Source: SUG2458 sp963651465 (lineage in GTDB: Bacteria; Bacillota_I; Bacilli_A; RFN20; CAG-826). From it: 64,000 nt of DNA. The notes beneath the pieces were generated by a model. It saw only the letters and a list, made by a program, of their open reading frames with translations, was not told where the DNA came from and made no database searches. The position numbers and the translations under genes are program-made. This document shows positions 26,518-34,962 of this stretch, piece after piece (within the stretch, counting starts at the first letter, position 1; the number at the start of each line of letters is the position of its first letter). Where the stretch lies: the NCBI GenBank assembly GCA_963651465.1, contig CAVJPS010000015.1, positions 1-64,000 on the forward strand, written 5' to 3'.

Positions 26518-26546
26518 ATAATAAATAAAATTGAAGCAAAAATCAA
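26518..26546 (-). promoter_or_regulatory. Promoter of potABCD
   Basis: Minus strand TTGATT (26541-26546), 17-base spacer, TATTAT (26518-26523). Confidence 0.6.
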
Positions 26547-26703
26547 CACCTTTTTTTAGACTTTTTTTTGAATTATTTTTCAAATCAACTTTTTTTAACC
26601 TTTTTTGAAGCCAAAATTAAAGAAATAGTGCGATTTAATCGTTATTTTTTAATATTTAGACAGTGTCGCATTTTTTTTGCTTTTTTTATAGGTTTTTTTA
26701 TAT

Positions 26704-26713
26704 NNNNNNNNNN
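26704..26713. other. Assembly gap (10 N)
   Basis: Ten undetermined bases. The two sides may be scaffolded rather than truly contiguous, so neighbourhood arguments should not be made across this point. The flanks are extremely AT-rich and hold no gene. Confidence 0.98.
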
Positions 26714-26795
26714 AGATATGTCAAATTAGTTTTTATTATGTCTTATTTTGTTTATTTTTAAATTTTATTATGTATAATAAATTCGAGGTGAGAAT

Positions 26796-27674
26796 ATGAA
26801 AAAAATATATAAATTATTCTTTTCACTAGTTTCATTAATGTCTTTATGTGCATGTAAAAAAAATAACGATGATAATAGTAATACATGGGCGATAGAAAGA
26901 AAAAATGGTATTAAAGAAGTATATAAGGATTTAACATACGATGAATTAAATACAATGATTAGTTCATCACAATCTTTTCTTTTATCGACATACGATGATA
27001 CTTGTTTATGTTCCACTGATTTTTATTCAGTAATATTAAATCCTATTATTGAAGAATATGAAATCGTAACTTATAAAATTAAAGATACAGAATTTGCAAA
27101 AACGACTAATTTAGATTTTACTCCTTCTACTCCGACATTAGTCATATATAGAGACGGTCAAATAGTTTCTCATATTAATGCCTATGAGAAATGGGAAAAC
27201 AATAAAAATAATATTAATAAAGTAAAAGATTATATTAAAGAATATTTTTATTTAGAATCGCCTTTAATTGATATTACAATTGATGAATTACAAACAAAAA
27301 TTGATACCAATTTAACTTTTTTAGTCTACTTTGCCCGTAATTCTTGTATTGACTGTCGTACATTTTCAAGTCTTTATTTAAATTCTTGGTTAATTAACAA
27401 AGGAAATAAGGATAAAACAATTTATTGTATTGAGACAACTGAATTTTATAAAGAAGATGTTTATCAAGAATATAAAGAAAAATATGGTTTTAGTTATGTA
27501 CCAACTTTACAATATTACGTTGATGGAACATTGAACGATAGCTTAACAATATTTAACGAAAATTATGAAGAATTAGGTTATGCATCGCGTTACGATTATT
27601 ATCAAGGAAAAGTTAATGAATTCTCTGTTCTTTTTGAAAGTATGATTAATAAAAAATATAGCAGTAACAACTAA
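26796..27674 (+). CDS. Lipoprotein with two thioredoxin-like domains
   Basis: A 292-residue lipoprotein: signal MKKIYKLFFSLVSLMS with lipobox LCAC, Cys20 being the lipidated residue. Two thioredoxin-like folds follow. The first (about 55-150) has TCLCS, a degraded CxC site, and a cis-Pro-like STPTLVIYRDG. The second (about 165-285) has a CxxC site in NSCIDCR and VPTLQYYVDG. It probably works in thiol/disulfide exchange or as a metal-binding thiol protein on the outer face of the membrane. A TATAAT lies at 26773-26778. The gene stands alone and closes with a hairpin. Confidence 0.78.
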   Translation: MKKIYKLFFSLVSLMSLCACKKNNDDNSNTWAIERKNGIKEVYKDLTYDELNTMISSSQSFLLSTYDDTCLCSTDFYSVILNPIIEEYEIVTYKIKDTEFAKTTNLDFTPSTPTLVIYRDGQIVSHINAYEKWENNKNNINKVKDYIKEYFYLESPLIDITIDELQTKIDTNLTFLVYFARNSCIDCRTFSSLYLNSWLINKGNKDKTIYCIETTEFYKEDVYQEYKEKYGFSYVPTLQYYVDGTLNDSLTIFNENYEELGYASRYDYYQGKVNEFSVLFESMINKKYSSNN

Positions 27675-27690
27675 GTTACTGCTATTTTAA
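27660..27690. terminator. Terminator between convergent genes
   Basis: Stem AGCAGTAAC (27660-27668) with GTTACTGCT (27675-27683), T-rich after and A-rich before. Confidence 0.85.
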
Positions 27691-27691
27691 T

Positions 27692-28723
27692 TTAATCAAA
27701 TAATACTCTAGTACTATTATCTTTAAATACTTTAAGTTTTAAATACCAATCATCGAATTTTTCATCCAATATTTTATATAAATTTTCTTTTTCATCTTGG
27801 CTTGTAAAAGATGCTTCAACTGCGTTATGTAAGAAATTATAAATATCGCCTTTTGATAATTCAAATTTATTCATTAAACGACGGTATTCATTCATTATGG
27901 TTGTATCACTAACTGTCTTGTTATCCGTATTAATAGTGATTTTTAAACCATATTCAGCAAAATCATTTAATGGCATATATTTAATTTTACTAATGGCTTT
28001 TGTATTAACATTACTTGTTGGACAAAACTCAAATATAATGTTTTTTTCTTTTGCCATTTTCATAACAGATGGTTCCATAATAGTTTTAACACCATGTCCA
28101 ATTCTTTTTGCTCCATATTCAATTGCAAGTTTAACAGAAAAAGGACCATCAGCTTCGCCAGCATGAATTGTAAAAGGAATTCCAAGTGAATTAGCGTGTG
28201 TAAAAAGATAGCCAAATAAATATGTACCGTATAAACCTTCAGCACCTGCTAAATCAATTGCACAAACTCCATTACCTAAATATTTCTTTGCAACATCAAC
28301 TGTTTCATAGTTAACTTCTGGTGGATTATCGTTTCGCATACAGCATAAAATTAATTGAGTTTTAATGCTAGGACATTCTTTCATTCCTTCATTAATACCT
28401 TCAATTGCTGCTTCAACAACTTCTGCTTGTGTTAATCCTTTTTGAAGATGAAGTTGAGGTGCAAAACGAATTTCAGCGTATATTAAACCTTCATTAGCTA
28501 ATCTTTTAGTTAATGAATATGCACTATATTTTAATGCTTCTTTTGTTTGCATAAATTTCAAAGGAATATCAAAACATTTAAGATATTCATTTAAAGATTC
28601 ACAATGTAAATCAACTGATAATTGAAGTTCATCGGGATTAACTTCAATATTTTGCATACTTGCTAGATGTAAAATATCCTCTTTAGTTAAAGAGCCATCT
28701 AAATGTAAATGTAAATCAATCAT
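27692..28723 (-). CDS. add: Adenosine deaminase
   Basis: A 343-residue zinc enzyme that converts adenosine to inosine. The N-terminal metal motif HLHLDGS, the HAGEADGP stretch with the substrate-binding and zinc residues, and NTDNKTVS near the C-terminus match the family. It is the last gene of an operon with an amidohydrolase and a HAD phosphatase. The ribosome site is weak: AAAGG lies about 16 bases before the ATG with CCCCCC between, which may limit translation. Confidence 0.94.
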   Translation of the reverse strand: MIDLHLHLDGSLTKEDILHLASMQNIEVNPDELQLSVDLHCESLNEYLKCFDIPLKFMQTKEALKYSAYSLTKRLANEGLIYAEIRFAPQLHLQKGLTQAEVVEAAIEGINEGMKECPSIKTQLILCCMRNDNPPEVNYETVDVAKKYLGNGVCAIDLAGAEGLYGTYLFGYLFTHANSLGIPFTIHAGEADGPFSVKLAIEYGAKRIGHGVKTIMEPSVMKMAKEKNIIFEFCPTSNVNTKAISKIKYMPLNDFAEYGLKITINTDNKTVSDTTIMNEYRRLMNKFELSKGDIYNFLHNAVEASFTSQDEKENLYKILDEKFDDWYLKLKVFKDNSTRVLFD

Positions 28724-28751
28724 ATTTTTTTGGGGGGACCTTTCTATAAAT

Positions 28752-30035
28752 TTATTTATTTTTGTTATCTTGAACTCTTAATGCAATTTCCTTACATTTT
28801 GCATATATTTCATCTGGTTCAATTCCAACATTAAATATTCCATTAGAGTATAACACTTTTCCGTTAACCATTGTCATTCTAATATTTAATTTATTACCTG
28901 CGTATACTAAATTAGATATTAAATTGTTATAAGGTTGCATATTTGGTTGATGCAAATCAATCATAATAATATCAGCAAGTTGTCCGGGTTCTAAACAACA
29001 AGCATCATCTAAACCCATAATTTTAGCACCATTAATAGTAGCCATTCTAATAATATCTTTAGCTTTTATTGCAATAGGATCATTATTTTTAAGTTTAGCA
29101 AATGCACTAACTAAAAACATTTCTTTAAACATATCTAAAGAATTATTACTTGCAGGACCATCAGTACCAATACCAATAGTTACTCCATTTTTCATTAAAG
29201 GGTATAAATCAGCCATACCACTAGCAAGTTTTGCATTACTTGCTGGACAAGTTACAACACTTAACTTTTTATTTTTTATAATCTTACAATCATTTTCACT
29301 TAAATGAACACAATGATAGAAACCTCCACCGTGTTCTAAAAGTCCTAAATCATTAATATATTCAAATGGTGTTTTACCATTATGCTTTTCTCTACATTCT
29401 CTAACTTCAGTTGCAGTTTCACTCATATGAGCATAAACAGGCTGGTCTAATTCTTGTGATACAAGAGCTAATGTTTTTAAATATTCTTCACTAATTGTAT
29501 AAACAGAATGGAATCCTAATTTATAAGTAATAAGAGGATCAATTGAATTCATATCGTTATACATACGAATGAATTCATATTTGGTATCACCAAAGTAATT
29601 AATACATCCTGTAATAACAGTACGGTATCCCATCTCAACACTTGCTTTTGCTATGTGGAATGGTTTGTTATACATATCAAAGTTAGTAGTAATACCACTT
29701 TGTAAATATTCTAAAATTGATAATTTACTCAACCAATAGATATCATCACCAGTTAATTTATCTTCTAAAGGTAAGACTTTATTAAAAAGCCATTCATGTA
29801 ATTCTACATCATCACAATAAGATCTTAAAAAACTCATCCCCGAATGAGTATGAGCATTTTTAAATCCCGGCATTAGTAAATTGCCGTGACAGTTTATAAA
29901 TTTATCAAAATTTTTATCTTCAGTGTTTTTACCTACATATTCAATTAAATTATCTTGAACGTGAATTTCACCTTCAAAAACATTCATCTTTTTAACATCT
30001 AATATGCGAGCGTTATATAATTTAATTCTAGTCAT
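28752..30035 (-). CDS. Amidohydrolase, probable MTA/SAH or related deaminase
   Basis: A 427-residue metal-dependent amidohydrolase of the TRZ/ATZ/SsnA group. The metal ligands are HTHSGM (NAHTH), HMSET, HCVHLSE and GTDGPASNN. This group includes 5'-methylthioadenosine/S-adenosylhomocysteine deaminases. With adenosine deaminase next to it, an adenine-nucleoside substrate is the best guess. GAGGA precedes the ATG. The HAD phosphatase stop is only four bases upstream, so these genes are one operon. Confidence 0.85.
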   Translation of the reverse strand: MTRIKLYNARILDVKKMNVFEGEIHVQDNLIEYVGKNTEDKNFDKFINCHGNLLMPGFKNAHTHSGMSFLRSYCDDVELHEWLFNKVLPLEDKLTGDDIYWLSKLSILEYLQSGITTNFDMYNKPFHIAKASVEMGYRTVITGCINYFGDTKYEFIRMYNDMNSIDPLITYKLGFHSVYTISEEYLKTLALVSQELDQPVYAHMSETATEVRECREKHNGKTPFEYINDLGLLEHGGGFYHCVHLSENDCKIIKNKKLSVVTCPASNAKLASGMADLYPLMKNGVTIGIGTDGPASNNSLDMFKEMFLVSAFAKLKNNDPIAIKAKDIIRMATINGAKIMGLDDACCLEPGQLADIIMIDLHQPNMQPYNNLISNLVYAGNKLNIRMTMVNGKVLYSNGIFNVGIEPDEIYAKCKEIALRVQDNKNK

Positions 30036-30039
30036 TTTT

Positions 30040-30777
30040 TTAGTCCTCTATTTGAACATTCGATGCTTGACGTGCATCATCGAAATCATTTTCAATGATA
30101 TCATCTTCATTAACATCTTCATGAAGAACTTGTGCAATATCTAATAATTCATGAGGTTCATTAATCATATAATCTGGACTATGACTTTCAAGTTCTTCAA
30201 AAGAACGATATCCCCAAGTTACTGCACATTTTTTTACACCTAAGTTATTAGCAAGCTCCATGTCAGTTTCACCATCGCCAACAACCATTACTTCTTCTGC
30301 GTGGCAATGTAAAGTATGCATAATTTCAACTAAAGAAGCAGGGTCTGGTTTAACTGGAATTCCATGTTGCTTTCCTAATATCATATCAAAGCAATCAGTT
30401 CCAAAAAAGTGATGAATTAAATCTATTACATCTTCGTGTTTCTTATTTGATAAAACAGCAAGTTTTATACCCATTTTACGTAATCCATATAAAACTTCTG
30501 TAATTCCAAAGAAAGTATTAGTCTTATTTTTTTTATGTTCTTCATACTCGGAATTATAAATTTGTAAAACATTCCCTTCGTCAGAATCAGTATGTTCAAA
30601 AGGACGTAATGCTCTATGAACAAGAACTTTTACGCCAGAACCCACATATCTTTTAACTTGTTCTGTTGTACATGGCTCAAAATTAAGCTTTGTTAAAGCG
30701 ATATTTAATGAATCTTTAATATCTTCAATTGAATTTAATAATGTGCCATCAACATCAAATACTATTGTAGTTAGCAT
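30040..30777 (-). CDS. HAD-family phosphatase (phosphoglycolate phosphatase/PpaX type)
   Basis: A 245-residue haloacid-dehalogenase phosphatase. Motif I is FDVDGTLLNS, motif II is VLSNKKH, and motifs III/IV are KPDP and GDGETDMELA, with a helical cap between I and II (subfamily I). An acidic tail of about 30 residues follows the usual end. The ATG at 30777 (MLTTIVFD) has AAAGGTGAGG upstream and is preferred to a GTG at 30786. As first gene of the operon with two nucleoside deaminases it may remove phosphate from nucleotides or sugar phosphates. Confidence 0.88.
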   Translation of the reverse strand: MLTTIVFDVDGTLLNSIEDIKDSLNIALTKLNFEPCTTEQVKRYVGSGVKVLVHRALRPFEHTDSDEGNVLQIYNSEYEEHKKNKTNTFFGITEVLYGLRKMGIKLAVLSNKKHEDVIDLIHHFFGTDCFDMILGKQHGIPVKPDPASLVEIMHTLHCHAEEVMVVGDGETDMELANNLGVKKCAVTWGYRSFEELESHSPDYMINEPHELLDIAQVLHEDVNEDDIIENDFDDARQASNVQIED

Positions 30778-30795
30778 ATTCCTCACCTTTACTAA

Positions 30796-30804
30796 ATTAT
30801 ATCA
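30796..30804 (-). promoter_or_regulatory. Extended -10 promoter of the HAD/deaminase operon
   Basis: Minus strand TGATATAAT, about 20 bases upstream of the start. The rest of the gap from 30805 to 31100 is AT-rich, and I see no further feature in it. Confidence 0.5.
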
Positions 30805-31101
30805 TAATGAAATAAGTATTAAAATATTTTTGATTTTCCTATCAAATATCATTATTATTTAAATTTTCTACAAGGCAATTTAATAATTTTATTGATTTTA
30901 ATAATATATAAATGTTTTTTAATCATTATTTGATTTATTATTTAACCAAGTATTGTTCGATATTACTGTTACAATTCCCACCAGAATATGTAAAAAACAT
31001 AAAGTCATTAAAACTAAACTAATCTTTTATTTTTGTATTATTTGCCTCACTCATATAAAGTATATAAAAACACAAATTTATAAACATTAAATTATTAAAA
31101 A

Positions 31102-31110
31102 TGCTATAAT
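31102..31110 (+). promoter_or_regulatory. Extended -10 promoter of the 31 kb gene
   Basis: TGCTATAAT, 18 bases before the ATG at 31129. AAAGGAGG lies between them. Confidence 0.6.
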
Positions 31111-31128
31111 ACAAAAGGAGGTTTTATT

Positions 31129-31791
31129 ATGACAAATATTAATGCATTATTATTAGAAAAATTACAAAAAGAATTTGAATTAGAACAAATCGACTTAAAA
31201 GATAACAAAAGTCTAAAGAAAAAAGGTATGAAATTTAATCTTGAAGCTTACAATATTAAAGATGTAGGTCATTTATTTTTAATGGATATGAGTGGAATGT
31301 TAGGTTTAATGAAAATGGAAACACTTGTATTTGTTTCCAATACAAAAGATATTCCTTTATTAAATACTGATTACATTAAAGCATTTGGTAAAGAAACATT
31401 ACTTATTGAATTATACGATAATATGTTAAATCCATATAAACAAACTTATCTTGATGAATATCAAAAAATTAAAGATTTAGATAAAGATTTAACAGATTAC
31501 GTTACTGATAAAGCATGGTATGATCCTATCCTTTATAAAGAAACATACCGTAAAACAGGTAAAAAATTATTATCTAGATTTAACAATGCTTCAGAAAAAT
31601 ACTTAGATATATTTGTAAAACAAATTAAAGAACTTAAACCTTGTGATAAAGAAAAGAAACAAGAAAAAGTTGCTAACTTTGCTAATACTTTATATACAAA
31701 TGGTGGCCCAGCTGTTAATACATTTAAAAAATTATTTGGTGAAGAATTAGCTAAAAAAGTTGTTTGTGAATATATGTACGGAGTTAAATAA
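31129..31791 (+). CDS. Uncharacterised cytoplasmic protein, possibly bilin-reductase-like
   Basis: A 220-residue soluble protein without signal or membrane helix. The core (LMKMETLVFVSN, KDIPLLNTDYIKAFGKETLLIELYD) faintly resembles the central strands of ferredoxin-dependent bilin reductases, where fP...lPilG.Dlv.....l..iDl.P recurs. The C-terminal half is helical and Lys-rich (KELKPCDKEKKQEKVANFANTLY). It has a strong AAAGGAGG and its own terminator. I do not recognise the family with confidence; the bilin suggestion is only a hint. Confidence 0.6.
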   Translation: MTNINALLLEKLQKEFELEQIDLKDNKSLKKKGMKFNLEAYNIKDVGHLFLMDMSGMLGLMKMETLVFVSNTKDIPLLNTDYIKAFGKETLLIELYDNMLNPYKQTYLDEYQKIKDLDKDLTDYVTDKAWYDPILYKETYRKTGKKLLSRFNNASEKYLDIFVKQIKELKPCDKEKKQEKVANFANTLYTNGGPAVNTFKKLFGEELAKKVVCEYMYGVK

Positions 31792-31803
31792 TAATTGTAA
31801 TTT

Positions 31804-31837
31804 AAAAGGTATACCAATTTGGTATACCTTTTTTACT
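31804..31837. terminator. Bidirectional terminator
   Basis: Twelve-base-pair stem AAAAGGTATACC (31804-31815) with GGTATACCTTTT (31821-31832), then T. Between convergent genes. Confidence 0.9.
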
Positions 31838-34394
31838 ATTCAGTTCTTAATGCTATAACTGGATCTTTTTTAGCCGCAATTCTAGATGGAATTAATCCAC
31901 TTATTAATGTTAAAACAATACTTATAATAATAAGAATTAAAGCATGTAAAGGGTTTAATACAGCTAAGTTACTAGAGATTGACGCTGCTGCAAGTTTTAA
32001 TATTAATGCATTTATTGGTACACATAATACATACGAAATTAAAACACCTAATACACCGGCAACAAGTCCTATTAATAATGTTTCTGCATTAAATACAGCT
32101 GAGATATCTTTTTTTCGTGCTCCAAGAGAACGTAAAACACCAATTTCCTTAGTTCGTTCAATAACCGATGTGTATGTAATAATACCAATCATAATAGATG
32201 AAACTACTAATGAAATGCCTGCAAATGCAATTAAGACATATTTGATAATATTAACCATTGTACCTAAAGAAGATGTTAAGACAGATGCTGCGTCAGTATA
32301 AACAATTTTTACGTGGCTTTCATCTTCATTCCATGCATCTAAATAAGTTAATATTTTTGATTTATCGTTAAAATTCTTTGGATAAATATAAATTGCACTA
32401 GCTACATCTGAACCACATAATTTTTGTAATGCGAGTTGTTCAACATATTCATCAGTTGCTCCATATGTACTATAACCAGCCAATAACTTAGAAAAAGGAT
32501 ATTTATAAGCTTCAGATGGATTAAAAGTTGAACTATTCTTATAATCACCAAAACAATATGCAATATAATCACTATTTTCAGCTAAATTTTTAAATTCTTC
32601 ATTTTGACGAACTACAATGCTTGAATTAACACTATTTTCATATACTTTTTGAGTTAGTGATGGTAAATACAAAATACCACTATTTAAGAAGCCATAACTA
32701 CATTTTTCATTAATTCTTAAAACACCAACAACTTTTAATTTAATTGATTTATCGTCATTTAAACTATTGTAGTAAGAAACATAATTATCACTTGTATAAT
32801 TAGTATTATATTTTGCTGGCAAATACCAATCATCACTTGCACTATATTCATAATAATAATCATTATAAACAACTTTTAAATCCATACCTAAATGACTATC
32901 ATCTTGATATACTAAATCTTCAAAGTTAATTGGAGAATATGTTGTTTTGCCATCAACAGTAGTGGATTCATATTTAATATTCAAATCATCTAATAAAGAT
33001 GTACTCAAACGATTCTTTTGATCAATTACAAGTGTAACTTCATCATAATTTGTAGGATAACGTCCATAAATTATATCGTAATTACTTTGAATGAATTTTG
33101 TGTTATCGAGTGCTTCATTAAAATATGAACTGCTTGTACCTAATACAACATCCATCATTGTGTTAGATCCACCATTTGTAGATACAAAAGAAACATTACC
33201 GTCACTATTTTTTGAAATAACATTCATGTTTTGAGCATAACTAAACTTAACTGAAGTTATTACTCTATCCTCTTCGTCTTTTGCTTGATCTTCTTCATAA
33301 TATGTTTTTACGTAATTAACGTAATCACGATTAATCATATTTAAATGACCTAATGATTCCATATCAGCAGATGGATTATATACAAAAATTCGATCATCTT
33401 CAGGATAATCTTCTAATCCTTCTTCACTTGAAGAAGATGCTTGTTGAATTGCATCGTAATCAACAGCAAATTGAGAAATAGTAACAGGATAGCCACCTAA
33501 CATATTACTTTGTAAATCATTAATATAATTTGTAAAGCCGTTTGAAATAGCAAGAACTAAAGCAATACCAATAATACCAATAGAACCCGCAAGTGAAATC
33601 ATAATTGTTCTACCTTTTTTAGATAAAAGGTTTTTAAATGATAAAGTTAAGGAAGTCCAAAATCCCATTTTAGAATCTTTAACTGGTAAAACTTTTTCTT
33701 CGTTGTTTTGAACATCTTCATATGGTGAAGAATCTTCTTTCTTTTCACCATCAAGCATATGAATAATACGAGTTGAATACTTTTCTGCTAAATCTGGGTT
33801 ATGGGTAACCATAATTACTAATTTATCTTTAGCAATTTCTTTTAAAATTTCCATAACTTGAACAGATGTTTCAGTATCAAGAGCGCCAGTTGGTTCATCT
33901 GCTAAAATAATATTAGGATTATTAACTAATGCTCTAGCAATAGCAACTCTTTGCATTTGACCACCCGATAATTGATTAGGCATTTTATTAATTTGACTTT
34001 CAAGTCCAACTTTAATCAATGCTTCTTTAGCTCTTTCGTGTCGTTCTTTACGATTCACTCCACCAAGAGTTAAAGCAATTTCAACATTACCAATAACTGA
34101 TAAATGAGGAATCAAATTATAATTTTGGAATACAAATCCAATTTCGTGATTTCTATAAGTATCCCAATCTTTATCTTTATATTCTTTTGTAGATTTTCCT
34201 TTGATAATTAAATCACCATCATTATATCTATCAAGTCCACCAATAATATTTAGTAAAGTTGTTTTACCACATCCTGAAGGACCTAAAATAGATACAAGTT
34301 CATTACTACGAAAATTAATACTAACACCCTTTAATGCATGTACTTTATTTTCATCACTACCGTAATCTTTTACTATATTTTTTAGTTGTAACAT
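31836..34394 (-). CDS. ABC transporter, ATPase fused to FtsX-like permease (MacB type)
   Basis: An 852-residue half-transporter. Residues 1-225 are an ABC ATPase (Walker [12 protein letters not shown], signature LSGGQMQR, Walker [13 protein letters not shown]). One membrane helix near residue 270 is followed by a large extracytoplasmic domain, then three C-terminal helices of the FtsX type (ISLVVSSIMIGIITYTSVIERTKEIGVLRSLGARKKDI). MacB-like pumps export peptides or antibiotics or transmit force across the envelope rather than import solutes. The MarR gene lies nine bases upstream, so drug-responsive expression is likely. Confidence 0.92.
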   Translation of the reverse strand: MLQLKNIVKDYGSDENKVHALKGVSINFRSNELVSILGPSGCGKTTLLNIIGGLDRYNDGDLIIKGKSTKEYKDKDWDTYRNHEIGFVFQNYNLIPHLSVIGNVEIALTLGGVNRKERHERAKEALIKVGLESQINKMPNQLSGGQMQRVAIARALVNNPNIILADEPTGALDTETSVQVMEILKEIAKDKLVIMVTHNPDLAEKYSTRIIHMLDGEKKEDSSPYEDVQNNEEKVLPVKDSKMGFWTSLTLSFKNLLSKKGRTIMISLAGSIGIIGIALVLAISNGFTNYINDLQSNMLGGYPVTISQFAVDYDAIQQASSSSEEGLEDYPEDDRIFVYNPSADMESLGHLNMINRDYVNYVKTYYEEDQAKDEEDRVITSVKFSYAQNMNVISKNSDGNVSFVSTNGGSNTMMDVVLGTSSSYFNEALDNTKFIQSNYDIIYGRYPTNYDEVTLVIDQKNRLSTSLLDDLNIKYESTTVDGKTTYSPINFEDLVYQDDSHLGMDLKVVYNDYYYEYSASDDWYLPAKYNTNYTSDNYVSYYNSLNDDKSIKLKVVGVLRINEKCSYGFLNSGILYLPSLTQKVYENSVNSSIVVRQNEEFKNLAENSDYIAYCFGDYKNSSTFNPSEAYKYPFSKLLAGYSTYGATDEYVEQLALQKLCGSDVASAIYIYPKNFNDKSKILTYLDAWNEDESHVKIVYTDAASVLTSSLGTMVNIIKYVLIAFAGISLVVSSIMIGIITYTSVIERTKEIGVLRSLGARKKDISAVFNAETLLIGLVAGVLGVLISYVLCVPINALILKLAAASISSNLAVLNPLHALILIIISIVLTLISGLIPSRIAAKKDPVIALRTE

Positions 34395-34403
34395 ATCAAT
34401 TTC

Positions 34404-34835
34404 CTACCTTTCTAAAATTTCTTTAATTTTTATTAAAGAAGTAAATACTTTCTCAAAATCATTTCCAAGTTCTTTTCGTATAATATCTAATTTGGAAAAT
34501 ATTATTTGAGTACGCTCATAAAGCTCTTTATGTGCTTTTGGAGATAAATGTATTTGAACAATTCTTTTGTTATTACTTGGTATAACCTTAATAACTAACT
34601 TTTTATCTTCTAAGTTTGCCAGTATTCTACTAAATGAGGGATAAGCAACTCCTATTTTATCTGCAATATCTTTTGCAAGCAAAGGCTCTTTTTGCGCATT
34701 GTCGTTATCGTATATTGTAATTAAGGTTAAAAGTTCTAAAGGTGATAAATTTTCATCTTTAATTTTACTTTTTGCATTATCACATATTTCTTTAAATAAA
34801 TTTAATAATTCCAGATTTGTAACATCAGTTTCCAT
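34404..34835 (-). CDS. MarR-family transcriptional regulator
   Basis: A 143-residue winged-helix regulator: LTLITIYDND, the recognition helix in YPSFSRILANLEDKKLV, and a wing in IPSNNKRIVQIHLSPKAHKEL. TTAAGGAGGG precedes the ATG at 34835. It is the first gene of an operon with the ABC exporter and lies just downstream of a large inverted repeat over its own promoter, the usual arrangement for autorepression released by a ligand. Confidence 0.9.
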   Translation of the reverse strand: METDVTNLELLNLFKEICDNAKSKIKDENLSPLELLTLITIYDNDNAQKEPLLAKDIADKIGVAYPSFSRILANLEDKKLVIKVIPSNNKRIVQIHLSPKAHKELYERTQIIFSKLDIIRKELGNDFEKVFTSLIKIKEILER

Positions 34836-34857
34836 AAACCCTCCTTAATAATTATCA

Positions 34858-34900
34858 ATGTTAATTGTTAACATTGTTAACTATTAACATATCTATTATA
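34858..34900 (-). promoter_or_regulatory. MarR operator and promoter
   Basis: A near-perfect inverted repeat spans 34858-34890: ATGTTAATTGTTAAC and GTTAACTATTAACAT around ATT, with one mismatch. Each arm contains TGTTAAC-type half sites, so two dimers could bind. Minus-strand TATAAT is at 34895-34900, so the repeat covers the transcription start. Confidence 0.7.
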
Positions 34901-34925
34901 TTGATTTTATTTAAAAAGTAAATAA

Positions 34926-34951
34926 AAAAGCTTACATTTTTCAATGTAAGC
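34926..34951 (-). terminator. Terminator of the P-type ATPase gene
   Basis: Stem GCTTACATT (34930-34938) with AATGTAAGC (34943-34951), A-rich on the low side. Confidence 0.88.
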
Positions 34952-34962
34952 ATAAAAACTAA

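Noticed and set aside
26383..26583. A 66-codon frame overlapping the potA start, resembling a leader peptide with a membrane helix
   Set aside because: It starts at TTG without a ribosome site, and the likely potA promoter (26518-26546) lies inside it, so most of it would not be transcribed.
26636..26690. TGCGA...TCGCA followed by a T run, as a terminator on the plus strand
   Set aside because: The stem is only five pairs with a loop of about 35 bases, and no transcript is evident upstream.
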